A stretch of 64,000 bases of DNA. It comes from Mesorhizobium opportunistum WSM2075 (GTDB lineage Bacteria > Pseudomonadota > Alphaproteobacteria > Rhizobiales > Rhizobiaceae). The notes under the pieces were generated by a model that worked only from the letters and a program-made list of their open reading frames with translations, was not told the origin of the DNA and searched no databases. The stretch's first letter is position 1. Each line of letters starts with the position of its first letter. The stretch lies in the NCBI RefSeq assembly GCF_000176035.2, contig NC_015675.1, positions 5,584,001-5,648,000 on the forward strand, given 5' to 3'. Below are positions 1-10,139 of the stretch, piece after piece. The position numbers and the translations under genes are program-made.

Positions 1-499
1 CCGCCAGCACGATGTGGCGGATGCCGAGCAGCGAGGCGATGATCGAATGGCGCCTGGTCTGGCGCAGCACACCCTGCCGGGCATCGATCAGCACGATCGC
101 CAGGTCGGCGGTCGAGGCGCCAGTCGCCATGTTGCGGGTATATTGTTCGTGGCCGGGCGTGTCGGCGACGATGAATTTGCGCTTCGGCGTGGCAAAGAAG
201 CGGTAGGCGACGTCGATGGTGATGCCTTGCTCGCGCTCGGCCTCCAGCCCATCGACCAGCAGCGCGAAATCGATGTCGTCACCGGTCGTGCCATGCTTGC
301 GCGAATCGCGTTCGAGCGCGGCGAGCTGGTCCTCGAAGATCTGCTTGGTGTCGGACAGCAGGCGGCCGATCAGCGTCGACTTGCCGTCATCGACCGAACC
401 GCAGGTCAGGAAGCGCAGCAGCGACTTCTTCTCCTGCGCGGCCAGATAGTCGCGGACACCGTCGGTCGGGGCGAGGCTCTTTGCCATGATGTGGCGCAT
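1..499 (-). CDS. cysN: Sulfate adenylyltransferase subunit 1 (CysN/NodQ), 5' part only
   Basis: GTPase subunit of ATP sulfurylase, which couples GTP hydrolysis to formation of adenosine phosphosulfate in sulfate assimilation. The 166 visible residues hold the P-loop GSVDDGKST, the switch region with EREQGITID, and the G3 motif [11 protein letters not shown], all typical of translation-factor-like GTPases of the CysN family. It begins 2 bases after the cysD stop, so the two are co-transcribed and probably translationally coupled. An alternative ATG lies four codons downstream (487). The gene runs off the left edge, so it cannot be told whether a fused APS kinase domain (NodQ type) follows. Confidence 0.95.
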   Translation of the reverse strand, partial: MRHIMAKSLAPTDGVRDYLAAQEKKSLLRFLTCGSVDDGKSTLIGRLLSDTKQIFEDQLAALERDSRKHGTTGDDIDFALLVDGLEAEREQGITIDVAYRFFATPKRKFIVADTPGHEQYTRNMATGASTADLAIVLIDARQGVLRQTRRHSIIASLLGIRHIVLA

Positions 500-501
500 G
501 G

Positions 502-1407
502 TCAGAAATACCCCTCGCGCTTCTTCTTTTCCATCGACCCGGCTTCATCACGGTCGATCAGGCGACCTTGCCGTTCGGAGGTGCGTGCCGTCAGCATCTC
601 GCCGACGATGGCCTCGAGCGTGTCGGCATCCGACTCGATGGCGCCGGTCAGCGGATAGCAGCCAAGCGTGCGGAAGCGCACCAGCCGGTCCTCCACGACC
701 TCGCCGGGGAGCAATTTCATGCGCTCGTCGTCCTTGAGGATCAGCATGCCGTCGCGTTCCACGACCGGCCGCTGCTTGGCGAAATAGAGCGGCACGATGG
801 GGATATTCTCCTGCAGGATGTACTGCCAGATGTCGAGCTCGGTCCAGTTCGACAACGGAAAGACGCGGATCGATTCCCCCGAAGCGATGCGGGTGTTGAA
901 TATCTTCCACATTTCGGGCCGCTGGTTCTTCGGATCCCACACATGCTGGGCGTTGCGGAAGGAGAATATGCGCTCCTTGGCGCGTGACTTCTCCTCGTCG
1001 CGACGGGCGCCGCCGAAAGCGGCATCGAAACCGTATTTGTCGAGTGCCTGACGTAGCGCCACGGTCTTCATCACATGGGTGTGGGTGTTGGACCCATGAT
1101 CGAACGGATTGATGTTGTCGCGCACGCCGTCTTCGTTGACATGGACCAGGAGATCGAAGCCGAGCTTCTGCGCCATCTGATCGCGAAAAGCGATCATCTC
1201 GCGGAACTTCCAGGTGGTGTCGACATGGAGAAACGGGAATGGTGGCTTGGCAGGATAAAAAGCCTTCATCGCCAGGTGCATCAGCACGGATGAATCCTTG
1301 CCGACCGAATAGAGCATGACCGGCTTGGTGAAGGCGGCCGCAACCTCGCGGAATATGTGAATGGACTCGGCTTCAAGCCGCTGCAGATGCGTAAGCGCTA
1401 TTGTCAT
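502..1407 (-). CDS. cysD: Sulfate adenylyltransferase subunit 2
   Basis: Catalytic subunit of ATP sulfurylase (301 aa, the usual length), which adenylates sulfate with ATP in the cytoplasm. It has the PP-loop-type motif [14 protein letters not shown] near residue 35, the conserved [12 protein letters not shown] block near residue 137, and a C-terminal [23 protein letters not shown] tail typical of CysD. It lies directly upstream of cysN. In rhizobia the APS/PAPS made here feeds cysteine synthesis and sometimes sulfation of surface polysaccharides or Nod factors. The adjoining polysaccharide genes are on the other side of a 486-base spacer, so a functional link is only suggestive. Confidence 0.96.
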   Translation of the reverse strand: MTIALTHLQRLEAESIHIFREVAAAFTKPVMLYSVGKDSSVLMHLAMKAFYPAKPPFPFLHVDTTWKFREMIAFRDQMAQKLGFDLLVHVNEDGVRDNINPFDHGSNTHTHVMKTVALRQALDKYGFDAAFGGARRDEEKSRAKERIFSFRNAQHVWDPKNQRPEMWKIFNTRIASGESIRVFPLSNWTELDIWQYILQENIPIVPLYFAKQRPVVERDGMLILKDDERMKLLPGEVVEDRLVRFRTLGCYPLTGAIESDADTLEAIVGEMLTARTSERQGRLIDRDEAGSMEKKKREGYF

Positions 1408-1893
1408 GGACTGTGAGCGTTCTCTCGTGCTTCCGACAGAAGACCTTGCGTCAAATCATCGGGTTTTTGCGCCCGGTTCAAGCTTCGCTTCTGGACAAAG
1501 TGTTTCGTGCGGGCGTTCTAGCAGATCGGCGCGGCCCAGAACAATGCAAGACGAGCCGGGCAGCTGTCGGTTCGAGAATGAATTTTCCATGGTTCCGCCA
1601 GAATTCGGAAATTTCTGCTTGCCATCTCCCCGGCTGAGGAAACGCAGGAAAAATATTGCCTGGAGAAAGCTGGCGGGTCGACGCTCCGGGACCCCCTCCC
1701 ATCGATCGCGGCGGTTGCCCTATTTTCAGTGGTAATCGACCAAGCATACTATCGAAAAAGGCGCCCAGCCGCTATATCACCACCGGAAGCGGCAAGATGC
1801 GTCTTGAAGCATGGGCAATTTCGAGGCGCGCACATTCGGTTCCACCAGACAAGATGTGCCGCATAAAGCTTCTCGAAAACAGCGAGCCCAAAA
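1408..1893. other. Intergenic spacer between divergent cysD and the O-antigen ligase-like gene
   Basis: No convincing gene is seen: the short reading frames on both strands have low-complexity Arg/Pro-rich translations and no recognisable domain. It must contain the promoter for cysDN on the minus strand and for the plus-strand polysaccharide genes. No clear operator or terminator could be assigned by eye. Confidence 0.5.
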
Positions 1894-3273
1894 TTGAACG
1901 CGCTTTCGTCCATAAAAAGGCAATTCACGCCTTCGCAGATCAATATCTACTTCTCCATTCTTTGTTTCTTTTTTCCACCCGTTCTGGGATCGGTGGTCAG
2001 CTTCGTGTTCAATGGTGGCGGCCTGTCGTCCGTCCTGTTGATCGCCCTGAAGAAAAGACGCTTCAATGTCGACCCGGCGATGATGGCGCTGACGGCTGCG
2101 TTCTATGCCTATTGCGCGGCCAATCTCGCGGCTTCCATCGTCAACAACGCGATCGCCAGGGATGCATCGCATCTGATCCCGCTCATCACCTTCCTGTTTT
2201 TTCCCGTTTCCTACTCGACCTGGAGCATCACGCAGAAAACAACGCTCGTCCGCATTATCGTGCTCTGCAGCATGGCGGCCTGCTTTGCCGCGCTGCTGCT
2301 GGCGGCCTTCCAGCAATATCGGCTTGGTATCCGCGCCGAGGGCGGGGCCGGGAATGCAATCGTGTTTGCAGAGGTCCTGTGCCTTGCGGTTATGGTCTGT
2401 GTGGCCGGCGCCCTGTCGGGGGTCGAGAGGCACAGGATCGCCCTCATTTGCGCGGCGCTTGGCGGAACGATCGCCATCGTCTACTCCGGCACCCGCATCA
2501 TCTGGGTGGCGCTGCTGATCGCCGGCATCGCCGTTCTGCTGATCAACCAGCATAGGGTGAGAGGGCGCAATGTCGTTCGCCTGCTGCTGATGGTGGTGGC
2601 GGTCGGCATCGTCATCGCCGCTTTCGGCTTCCAGACAATATCCGGGCGCCTCGACTTCCTCCGCTCCGACTTGAGCGCGCTTGGCAGCCACGGCGACTAC
2701 AACACTTCGGTGGGAATACGCGTCGCCCTTTGGCAGATCGGCCTCAAGGCATTCCGCGAGATGCCCTTGCTCGGGCATGGGGTGGGTGCGACGCAGCTCT
2801 TGATAAGCCATGGCTTCCAGAACCAATTCGCGTTGTCGCTGGGCTTCAATCATTTCCACAACGGCTTCCTGACCGCCCTGGTGCAGGCAGGCATCCTAGG
2901 CGCCGTGGCGCTGGCGGCGATCTTTGTGGTTGCCGCCAGGAATGCCGCCCTGGTGCTGCGGAACAGCAGCGATCCGATCGAGCGGTTCGGCGCCACCATG
3001 ATTGTCATCGCGGTGATCACCTATCTCTGCGCCGGAATGACCGGCATCCTGATCGGCCATGATATTCTGGATTCGGTGCTGATGGTCTTCCTGGTGTCGG
3101 GAACATATCTCGCCTCAGGCAGCCAGGCGCCATTGCCGCAAGACCAGGCATTTGAGCCCATGGTGGAGAACCAAGGGCTTCCACCCGCGCCGGGAAAAAC
3201 CCTTCAGCCAGTGGCGAAAGAAGTGCTTTCGCCAGGGATGGGAGATCCGGCGCTTCCATCCGCCAATCATTGA
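1894..3273 (+). CDS. O-antigen ligase / Wzy-like polytopic membrane protein
   Basis: A 459-residue inner-membrane protein with about ten to twelve hydrophobic segments and the large periplasmic loop expected of the O-antigen ligase/polymerase family (Wzy_C/WaaL type). The region around residues 255-330, with SVGIRVALWQIGLKAFREMPLLGHGVG and a following HNGFL segment, matches the family's signature of periplasmic Arg, Gly and His residues. The only possible early start is TTG at 1894, since an in-frame stop lies 30 bases upstream. The C-terminal 50 residues are hydrophilic and Pro/Gln-rich. It is followed 18 bases later by an epimerase, consistent with a polysaccharide operon. Ligase and polymerase cannot be told apart from sequence alone. 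Confidence 0.75.
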   Translation: MNALSSIKRQFTPSQINIYFSILCFFFPPVLGSVVSFVFNGGGLSSVLLIALKKRRFNVDPAMMALTAAFYAYCAANLAASIVNNAIARDASHLIPLITFLFFPVSYSTWSITQKTTLVRIIVLCSMAACFAALLLAAFQQYRLGIRAEGGAGNAIVFAEVLCLAVMVCVAGALSGVERHRIALICAALGGTIAIVYSGTRIIWVALLIAGIAVLLINQHRVRGRNVVRLLLMVVAVGIVIAAFGFQTISGRLDFLRSDLSALGSHGDYNTSVGIRVALWQIGLKAFREMPLLGHGVGATQLLISHGFQNQFALSLGFNHFHNGFLTALVQAGILGAVALAAIFVVAARNAALVLRNSSDPIERFGATMIVIAVITYLCAGMTGILIGHDILDSVLMVFLVSGTYLASGSQAPLPQDQAFEPMVENQGLPPAPGKTLQPVAKEVLSPGMGDPALPSANH

Positions 3274-3291
3274 TCGTTCCGGGCAAAGGCA

Positions 3292-4245
3292 ATGAAAGTC
3301 CTGGTCACAGGCGCGACAGGCTTCATCGGCCGTCAGGTGGTCCATCGGCTTCGCGAGGCCGGCGTCGAGCTTCGCCTCGCCTCCCGCCACCCGGAGAGCC
3401 TTGATCCAGGGTCCGAAGCCGTGCCGATGCCCAGTTTCGATGCGCCGGCCGCGGCTTTTCTGGCGCTGACCAGGCATGTTACGGACGTCGTCCATTGCGC
3501 GGGCCTAAACAACGATCAGGGCAACGCCAGCGAGGCCGATTTCCTGGCGGCCAATGCGGAATTGAGCGCACGGCTGGCGCAAGCCTGCGCCGAACAGGCA
3601 AGCGGACGCTTCATCCACCTCTCCTCGATCCGGGCCGTGATCGGCGCCCGTGTCAGCGCAACGATCGACGAGGACACCATCCCCGACCCGCAATGCGCCT
3701 ATGGGCGTTCGAAGCGCGAAGCCGAGATCAGGGTGCGCGACGCCTATGCGTTGCACGGCCGTTCCGACGCCGCCGCGTTGCGGCTGCCTCCGGTCTACGG
3801 CCCAGGCATGAAGGGAAACCTGGCGACGCTGATGCGGCTGGCGGATACCGCCCTGCCGCTGCCGACAGGCGCCCTGACGGGAAACCGCTCGCTGCTGTCA
3901 TTGCCATCGGCGGCGGGAGCGGTGTGGCACCTGCTGAGCCATTCGCAACCGCTTCGCCCGATCTATGGTGCGAGCGATATGGCGCCGGTTTCGGTGGCGG
4001 CCATCGTCGGCGCCTTTCGCAGAGGGTTCGGAAGACCGGCGCGCCTGATGGCCGTGCCGGCTAGGCCGATTAGGGCGGCCGCGATCCTGCTGGGCAAGCG
4101 CATGTTTTGGGACAGCATGACCGCGACGCAGATATGCGATCCTTCGTTGCTCGCATCCGAAGGCTGGCTGCCGGAAACCGGCACGCTGGAGCAGTTGGCC
4201 GCGACAGCGCGGCTTGGAAACGCTCAATCGCCTGCGTTGCGATAG
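3292..4245 (+). CDS. NAD-dependent epimerase/dehydratase (SDR), nucleotide-sugar modifying
   Basis: A 317-residue extended short-chain dehydrogenase/reductase. The N-terminus has the Rossmann motif GATGFIG, and the catalytic YGRSKREAE (YxxxK) lies near residue 139, after a conserved HLSS strand. It probably epimerizes or reduces a UDP-sugar used by the convergent sugar transferase: similar pairs (WbpV/WbpL or GnE-like) build the first O-unit sugar. The 3' end overlaps the 3' end of the minus-strand sugar transferase by 22 bases. Substrate cannot be assigned. Confidence 0.85.
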   Translation: MKVLVTGATGFIGRQVVHRLREAGVELRLASRHPESLDPGSEAVPMPSFDAPAAAFLALTRHVTDVVHCAGLNNDQGNASEADFLAANAELSARLAQACAEQASGRFIHLSSIRAVIGARVSATIDEDTIPDPQCAYGRSKREAEIRVRDAYALHGRSDAAALRLPPVYGPGMKGNLATLMRLADTALPLPTGALTGNRSLLSLPSAAGAVWHLLSHSQPLRPIYGASDMAPVSVAAIVGAFRRGFGRPARLMAVPARPIRAAAILLGKRMFWDSMTATQICDPSLLASEGWLPETGTLEQLAATARLGNAQSPALR

Positions 4246-4772
4246 AGTGTTCCAAACAGGATCCGAAGGTCGAGCCAGAGCGACGCGGTCCTGAGATAGG
4301 CAGCGTCGGTTTCGGCCAGGAGGTGCGGGTTGGACATGTCGATGCCCCGGATTTGGGCAAGGCCGGTTATGCCTGGAAGCGCCTCCAAAACGCCCAGCCG
4401 CCTGCGGCACTCGATCAGTTCGGTCTGGGTCGGCAGACAGGGACGCGGCCCGACCAGGCTCATCTCGCCCTGCAGAACGTTCCAGAACTGCGGCAACTCA
4501 TCGAGCTTGAATTTCCGCAGGACCCTGCCGACCGATGTTACGGCGCCCTCGGGCGCCTCGTGCGAGGGCAAGGACGGCGTTCCCTGGTACATCGTCCTCA
4601 ATTTGTGGCAGCGGAACGGGACGCCGCCTCGACCGACGCGTGTCTGCGAGAAAATCGCCGGGCCGGGCGACGATAGCCGGACGGCAAGGACAGCGAGCAA
4701 CAGCACAGGAAGGCTGACAATCGACAGCAAAGCCGCACCGGCGAGATCGAGGATTTTCTTGGCTGCCTTCAT
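4224..4772 (-). CDS. Undecaprenyl-phosphate sugar-phosphate transferase
   Basis: A 182-residue short-form bacterial sugar transferase (PF02397, PssA/WcaJ C-terminal type). It transfers a sugar-1-phosphate to undecaprenyl phosphate to start a polysaccharide unit at the inner membrane. It starts with a membrane hairpin (KKILDLAGAALLSIVSLPVLLLAVLAV), followed by SSPGPAIFSQTRVG, the KLRTM motif, the KLDELPQ motif, and MSLVGPRP, which together define this family. It lacks the N-terminal multi-TM domain of WcaJ and is a minimal PglC-like enzyme. It lies downstream of the membrane dehydratase on the same strand, across a spacer that holds a gene remnant. Confidence 0.92.
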   Translation of the reverse strand: MKAAKKILDLAGAALLSIVSLPVLLLAVLAVRLSSPGPAIFSQTRVGRGGVPFRCHKLRTMYQGTPSLPSHEAPEGAVTSVGRVLRKFKLDELPQFWNVLQGEMSLVGPRPCLPTQTELIECRRRLGVLEALPGITGLAQIRGIDMSNPHLLAETDAAYLRTASLWLDLRILFGTLYRNAGD

Positions 4773-4892
4773 GAACGGCCGATCATACTCTCTGCCAAAG
4801 CTATCCTCGGCGTGCCCAAGCGCAGCCCGTCATCCGGCCGACGTAGCATGAGGTCGCCTCTCGACCAAGCGTACCACGCAGCCATTCGATGT

Positions 4893-5030
4893 TCAGATGC
4901 GACCCAGGACGAATGCGAGGTAGAGCCCGAGTGTCCCGGCGAAAATCTGTCGATAGACGCCGCTTTTGCGCAGAGCGCGCAGGCGCTGGAAAAGGGCTGC
5001 GACGCGATCGGCCACGACCGGGTCACAGCT
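4893..5030 (-). pseudogene. Possible C-terminal remnant of a lost polysaccharide-locus gene
   Basis: Between the dehydratase stop and the sugar transferase start, one minus-strand frame reads an orderly stretch, ADRVAALFQRLRALRKSGVY, then a short hydrophobic tail GTLGLYLAFVLGRI and a stop. It has no start codon of its own and its upstream end runs into the dehydratase in another frame. The amphipathic-then-hydrophobic pattern looks like the end of a membrane-associated protein. The parent family is not recognised, and a chance reading frame is possible. Confidence 0.3.
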
Positions 5031-7011
5031 AGCTCGCCTGCCCGGCCGCCTTCGGAATCATGTCCTGGGATACGTTCGTCCTTGCCTTCGTCGCACGGTC
5101 GAGATCCGCAAGCACGGCGAGCGAGGCTGCCTTGTCCTGGCTCTTCATCGATTGCTGCAGCGCGGCAAGCGCGGCGTGGACATCCGACCATTGCACGACG
5201 TCGGTGCTGAGGCCAAAAATCTTCGAAATGCTGAGTTCGACCAATTCCTCGTCTTCACCGTGCAGCGTTTCGTGGAGCTTTTCCCCCGGCCTGATGCCGG
5301 TGAAGCGGATTGGAATGTCGGTGTAGGGGCTCTTTCCGGACATGCGGATCATCGTTTCGGCAACTTCGAGGATGGGCACGGGTTTGCCCATGTCGAGCAT
5401 GTAGACGGCGTAGTCCTGGCCGGCCGGCCGCGACGCGGCATCGGCCGCCGACATGATGACGAGATCGACGGCTTCGGCGACAGTCATGAAATAGCGCGTC
5501 ATGCGCCGGTCCGTTATGGTGACCGGCCCGCCGGCCTCGATCTGGGCCTGGAATATGGTCGCCACCGAACCATTGCTGCCAAAGACGTTGCCGAACCGGA
5601 CGGCTATGAACTTGGTGGCGGCGCGGCGCCCGCCGGCTTCGCCGGCCGGCATGCCATGCAAGCCGCTGACGATCTGTTCGGCGGCGCGCTTCGTCATGCC
5701 AAGCACGGATGTCGGATCGACGGCCTTGTCGCTCGACACCAGGACAAATTGCGCCACGCCGCATTTGGCGGCGACCTCGGCGCAGACAAGCGTCCCGAAG
5801 ACGTTGGTCTGGATGGCGGATTCCCAGTTTTCCTCGAGCAGCGGGACGTGCTTCAGGGCCGCGGCATGGAAGATGATGTCCGGCTTGAATTCGGTGACGA
5901 CGCGCGTCATCTGGCGCCGGTCCGCGACGTCGACGATGCGGACCTTGAGACGGTCATGGTCCTTCTCGTTGACGTACTGGCTCAACTGAAAGATGCCAAA
6001 CTCGGAATTGTCGGCGACCAGAACCGCCTCGGCCCCCAGTTCCAGCGAGCGTTTGACCAACGTGCGGCCAATGGAGCCGGCGCCTCCGGTAACCAGGACG
6101 CGCTTGCCGCCGACGAAAGCGCCGATGCGTTCGATATCGGAGGGGACCGTGGGGCGGCGCAGGATCGTTTCCATCTCGACGGCATCGAGAACGAGCTTGC
6201 CTTCCTGGCCCAGTTGCGAAAGCCCCGAGAACTGGACGACCGCTATGTCACCCTGCCGGGCGATGCGAACAAGCTCGGAATACTCCTCGATCTCGTGCTC
6301 GGCGCCGCTGCCGAAGATCAGCAGATCGAGGCTCTGGGTGCCGCTCGTGTAATCCTCCAGCACATCGATGAGGCGGGGCCGGGTCGCCACCACGGGCACA
6401 CCTTGAATGCGAGTGCCCAAGGGCGCGTCACGCTCGGTCGCCATGATACCGGCGATGGAATGGTCGGCGGGCTCGGCCGTGCGCGTGAAGCGGATGATCA
6501 GGTCGGCCTCTCCGAGCCGGCCGACGAACAACGCCTGCTTGGTCCGCGCCGTGTCGGTCTTGCGGTTCAATATCCCCCAGCTCGCGCCATCGCGCAGGAA
6601 GCGGTAGAACAGCCGGGGCGCCGAGATGATGGTGAAGGAGACCAGGAAGAAGACGATGAACTGGCGCTCATTGAGGCCCGCCACGGGCTCGAAGAAACGA
6701 ACCACCAGCGAAACGGCATAAAGCGCGCAGGTCAGAATCGCGCAGCTCTTCAGGATGTTGAAGAAGTCAGGCGTCGAGGCGAAGCGCCACACGGTGGTGT
6801 AGAGGCCGCAGGACCTGAACAGCAGGTGGCTGATGAAAACGATGCTCACCCAGGTGACAAGGCCCTGAAGGGACAGCGCCTCGAACGAGAGATTCGACCG
6901 CGAAAGGACGAGGCTGAGCGCCACCGCGACCAGGACCATGACCACGTCCTGGGCCATGATGAAGCCACGCCGCATTTCGGGCCTGAGTCCGAATACCAGG
7001 GAAGAATTCAT
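5029..7011 (-). CDS. Membrane-bound nucleotide-sugar 4,6-dehydratase (CapD/WbpM/FlaA1 family)
   Basis: A 660-residue protein of the WbpM type. Residues 1-150 form about four transmembrane helices, a Rossmann-like CoA-binding-type segment follows, and the C-terminal half is the polysaccharide biosynthesis dehydratase domain with VTGGAGSIGRTL near residue 290. The catalytic strand SSDKAVDPTSVLGMTKRAAE carries the Ser/Lys-containing variant active site of the family. It makes a UDP-4-keto-6-deoxy-HexNAc for QuiNAc, FucNAc or bacillosamine synthesis, fitting the neighbouring short sugar transferase. Normal length for the family. Confidence 0.93.
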   Translation of the reverse strand: MNSSLVFGLRPEMRRGFIMAQDVVMVLVAVALSLVLSRSNLSFEALSLQGLVTWVSIVFISHLLFRSCGLYTTVWRFASTPDFFNILKSCAILTCALYAVSLVVRFFEPVAGLNERQFIVFFLVSFTIISAPRLFYRFLRDGASWGILNRKTDTARTKQALFVGRLGEADLIIRFTRTAEPADHSIAGIMATERDAPLGTRIQGVPVVATRPRLIDVLEDYTSGTQSLDLLIFGSGAEHEIEEYSELVRIARQGDIAVVQFSGLSQLGQEGKLVLDAVEMETILRRPTVPSDIERIGAFVGGKRVLVTGGAGSIGRTLVKRSLELGAEAVLVADNSEFGIFQLSQYVNEKDHDRLKVRIVDVADRRQMTRVVTEFKPDIIFHAAALKHVPLLEENWESAIQTNVFGTLVCAEVAAKCGVAQFVLVSSDKAVDPTSVLGMTKRAAEQIVSGLHGMPAGEAGGRRAATKFIAVRFGNVFGSNGSVATIFQAQIEAGGPVTITDRRMTRYFMTVAEAVDLVIMSAADAASRPAGQDYAVYMLDMGKPVPILEVAETMIRMSGKSPYTDIPIRFTGIRPGEKLHETLHGEDEELVELSISKIFGLSTDVVQWSDVHAALAALQQSMKSQDKAASLAVLADLDRATKARTNVSQDMIPKAAGQAS

Positions 7012-7564
7012 TGGACGGCACTAGACTCCAGGCTCTCGGGCATGGGCACCGCAGAGTGCGAACACGAAGATCACTCGTGGCCGACCACTCCTTCAAAGTG
7101 CCATCCCCGGCCCCCGCCGTCTTGTATCGCATACTGCGTGGCGGGAGGTATAGCCAGATGTTTTTTCGCCTGTCCGACCTCAATTCACGTGCGGCGCTGG
7201 ATTGTGGTTGTGCGTTGCGAGGATCGAAACTTGCGCACAATCGGTGACAGTGCGAAACGTGGCAAAAAAGGGGAGGATCAAGAAAGAATGGCTGCCACAT
7301 CCAACTACAGGGCTTCGATATACCCGTCGATCTTGCACCGTGTCACTGGTAGTGCCGAAGAACCTTTGACCATATTTCATAGCATGAGCACAGCGGATGA
7401 CTGGCACGCACCTTGGACTGCATGATCTGGATGGAAGCGAGGGCGATTACATAATATGCCCATGCATACTACTTCAACGAGAACGCGACTCTGGTTTTCG
7501 CGATCTGCATGGGATTACATGCCGTATGGCAACCTCAAGAGCGTGAAGACGGCATCAACCTTCT
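7012..7564. other. Intergenic region upstream of the dehydratase
   Basis: About 550 bases with no supported gene on either strand. It holds the promoter of the minus-strand dehydratase and the 3' flank of rfbD. Short frames here have no recognisable domain. Confidence 0.5.
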
Positions 7565-8488
7565 TTACCTTGGGTTCGCATTGAAGCTCGGTGCCTGTTT
7601 CGTCTTGTCAACCAGAAGCCGGCGCACCACGGTTTCCGCCGATTGCCGCCAGTCCGGCGCCTTCCAACCGAAGGCGGAAGCGAACTTCGCGCTCGACAGC
7701 CGGGAATTGGCGGGGCGGCGCGCCTTGGTCGGATAGTCCATCGTTGCGATGTCCCGTACCCGCGCCCAATGACCACCAAACGCCAGGCTTGTGTCCAGTA
7801 TATGACGGGCAAATTCGCTCCAGTTGGCCTCGCCCGTGCCGGCCAGATGATAGGTGCCGAACGCTGCGAGATCCTCGTTGCGGTGCAGCATGGCCGCCGC
7901 ATGCAGGATCGCGTCGGCGATATCAAGCGCTGAGGTCGGGTTTCCCCATTGATCGGCCACCACCGAGATCTCGTCGCGGTCGGCGGCCAGCCGCAGCATG
8001 GTTTTCACGAAATTCCGGCCGAACGGGCTGTAGACCCAGGCGGTGCGCAGGATCAGGTGGCGCGGGCCGGCGGCGGCAACCGCCTGTTCGCCGGCGAGCT
8101 TGGAGGCGCCGTAAACGCCGAGCGGCGCCGTGGCATCGGTCTCGACATAGGCGCCGGGAGCGCTACCGTCGAAGACATAGTCGGTCGAAAGATGGATGAC
8201 GGGAACGCCAAGCCGTGCTGCCGCTTCGGCCACCTTGCCGGCGCCGGTCGCGTTGACCGCAAAAGCCGGATCGGGCTCGTCCTCGGCCTGATCCACGGCG
8301 GTGTAGGCGGCAGCCGACACGACGATATCCGGCTTGGCCGCCGAGATGGCGTCAAAGACAGTCTCGGGTCTTGCCAGGTCGAGCTCCGGCCGGCCGATGG
8401 CGACGACTTCCACATCGGCGCGGCTCTGGCCAGCCTCCAGCAAACTCGCCGCGACCTGGCCGTCGCGTCCGGTGACGACGATCCTCAC
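7565..8488 (-). CDS. rfbD: dTDP-4-dehydrorhamnose reductase
   Basis: Last step of dTDP-L-rhamnose synthesis: NAD(P)H-dependent reduction of dTDP-4-keto-rhamnose. The product is 307 aa, the normal length. It has the N-terminal Rossmann motif TGRDGQVA, the family STDYVFDG strand, and the catalytic YGASKLAGE. The start is the GTG at 8488, which overlaps the rfbB stop as GTGA, giving the standard RfbD beginning (VRIVVTG). Longer frames from upstream ATGs only add an implausible Arg-rich extension. Last gene of the rfbA-C-B-D run. Confidence 0.95.
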   Translation of the reverse strand: MRIVVTGRDGQVAASLLEAGQSRADVEVVAIGRPELDLARPETVFDAISAAKPDIVVSAAAYTAVDQAEDEPDPAFAVNATGAGKVAEAAARLGVPVIHLSTDYVFDGSAPGAYVETDATAPLGVYGASKLAGEQAVAAAGPRHLILRTAWVYSPFGRNFVKTMLRLAADRDEISVVADQWGNPTSALDIADAILHAAAMLHRNEDLAAFGTYHLAGTGEANWSEFARHILDTSLAFGGHWARVRDIATMDYPTKARRPANSRLSSAKFASAFGWKAPDWRQSAETVVRRLLVDKTKQAPSFNANPR

Positions 8489-9555
8489 GCGCTCACCTTG
8501 CGTGCTTCGCCCAGCCTTTCGCCGGCATAGCGCTGCTCGCGGATCGGCCCCCACCACCATTTGTTGTCCAGGAACCAGTCCACCGTCCGTGCCAGGCCGC
8601 TGTCGAAATTCTCGCTTGGCGTCCAGCCGAGCTCGCGGCCGATCTTGGAGGCGTCGATGGCATAGCGGCGGTCGTGCCCGGGCCGGTCGGTGACGAAGGC
8701 GATCAGGTCGCGATAGCGCTTGCCATCGGCGCGGGGACGCCTGATGTCGAGCAGGTCGCAGATCGTCTCGACAACGGCGAGGTTCGTGCGTTCCGAATTG
8801 CCGCCGACATTGTAGCTCTCGCCCGGCGTGCCCTTGGTGGCAACGAGCTCCAGGGCCCGCGCGTGATCCTCGACGAACAGCCAGTCGCGCACATTGGCGC
8901 CGGCGCCGTAGACAGGCAGCGGCTTTTCATCGAGCGCGTTGAGGATGACGAGCGGGATCAGCTTCTCGGGGAAATGATAGGGGCCGTAATTGTTCGAACA
9001 GTTGGAAAGAACCACCGGCAGGCCATAGGTCTCGTGCCAGGCACGCACGAGATGGTCCGAGGCCGCCTTCGAGGCCGAATAGGGCGACGACGGCGCGTAG
9101 GGGGTCTCCTCGACGAACATGCCGCCATCGAAAGGCAGGTCACCGAACACTTCGTCGGTCGAGACGTGATGGAAGCGGAAGCGGCCTTTCCTTTCGTCGG
9201 AAAGGCCACGCCAGTATTCCAGCGCGGCATTGAGTATCTTGTAGGTGCCGACGATGTTGGTCTCGATGAAGGCGCCAGGTCCGTCGATCGAGCGGTCGAC
9301 ATGGCTCTCGGCGGCGAGGTTCATGACGATGTCGATATCGTTGCGGCGCAATATGTCCAGCACCGCCCGCTCGTCACAGATATCGGCATGGGCGAAGCTG
9401 TAATTGTGGGCATTCTCGATCGGCCGCAGCGAGGCCAGATTGCCCGCGTAGGTCAGCTTGTCGAGATTGGTCACCCGGTAGGCCGGATTGGCGCACAGAT
9501 GCCGGCACACCGCCGAACCGATGAAGCCGGCTCCGCCCGTCACCAGAAAATTCAT
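8485..9555 (-). CDS. rfbB: dTDP-glucose 4,6-dehydratase
   Basis: A 356-residue SDR enzyme making dTDP-4-keto-6-deoxyglucose. Motifs seen: [13 protein letters not shown] at the N-terminus, the STDEVFGDL active-site strand, and the catalytic [12 protein letters not shown]. The ATG at 9555 is chosen because it gives the canonical [11 protein letters not shown] start and is preceded by a GAGGACA ribosome-binding site. Its stop overlaps the rfbD GTG start by four bases. Confidence 0.96.
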   Translation of the reverse strand: MNFLVTGGAGFIGSAVCRHLCANPAYRVTNLDKLTYAGNLASLRPIENAHNYSFAHADICDERAVLDILRRNDIDIVMNLAAESHVDRSIDGPGAFIETNIVGTYKILNAALEYWRGLSDERKGRFRFHHVSTDEVFGDLPFDGGMFVEETPYAPSSPYSASKAASDHLVRAWHETYGLPVVLSNCSNNYGPYHFPEKLIPLVILNALDEKPLPVYGAGANVRDWLFVEDHARALELVATKGTPGESYNVGGNSERTNLAVVETICDLLDIRRPRADGKRYRDLIAFVTDRPGHDRRYAIDASKIGRELGWTPSENFDSGLARTVDWFLDNKWWWGPIREQRYAGERLGEARKVSA

Positions 9556-9584
9556 GCTGCTGTCCTCACGCACCTTTGGCAACA

Positions 9585-10139
9585 TCAGGCAAACACCTCG
9601 GCGGCGGCGAGCAGCGGCGCCTTGAGATCCTTGTCCGAAAGCTGGAACCCGCTGGCCAGCGACGGCCATTCTATGCCGATGGCCGGGTCATCGAAACAGA
9701 TCGAGCGGTCATGCTCGGGCGAATAGGTGTCGGTCACCTTATACAGGACCTCGGTGTCGGGCACGAGCGTCACGAAGCCATGCGCAAAGCCCTTTGGCAC
9801 CAGGATCTGGTTGCCCTTCTTAGCCGACACTTCGAGAGCGACCCATTTTCCAAAGGTCTTCGAACCGCGGCGAATATCGACCGCTACGTCTAAGACGCTG
9901 CCACGGATGACGCGCAGCAGCTTGTCCTGGGCGCGCGGCGCAAGCTGGTAGTGCAATCCGCGCAGCACGCCCGCCGCGGCGGAATAGGAATGGTTGTCCT
10001 GCACGAAAACGAGGTCGATGCCGGCCTGCGCAAAGCGCTCGGCATTGTAGGTTTCCACGAAGAAGCCGCGCGCATCGCCATGCCGCTTTGGAACTATTTC
10101 CAGCACCCCGTCGATGCCAAGCGGTCTCACCTCCAGCAT
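9585..10139 (-). CDS. rfbC: dTDP-4-dehydrorhamnose 3,5-epimerase
   Basis: A 184-residue cupin-type epimerase. Visible family blocks are [26 protein letters not shown] with the catalytic His, VDIRRGS, and PKGFAHGF. It begins directly next to the rfbA stop, so the pair is tightly coupled. Together with rfbA, rfbB and rfbD it gives a complete dTDP-L-rhamnose pathway, so L-rhamnose (or a derivative) is expected in the O-antigen. Confidence 0.96.
   Translation of the reverse strand: MLEVRPLGIDGVLEIVPKRHGDARGFFVETYNAERFAQAGIDLVFVQDNHSYSAAAGVLRGLHYQLAPRAQDKLLRVIRGSVLDVAVDIRRGSKTFGKWVALEVSAKKGNQILVPKGFAHGFVTLVPDTEVLYKVTDTYSPEHDRSICFDDPAIGIEWPSLASGFQLSDKDLKAPLLAAAEVFA

Noticed and set aside
1777..2859. 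360-codon minus-strand frame opposite the O-antigen ligase-like gene
   Set aside because: His/Gln/Asp-rich composition typical of antisense frames; the opposite strand has a clear membrane protein.
4966..7425. Very long plus-strand reading frame (over 800 codons)
   Set aside because: It is the antisense shadow of the CapD/WbpM-type dehydratase; its translation is Arg/Asp/Gly-rich with no domain.
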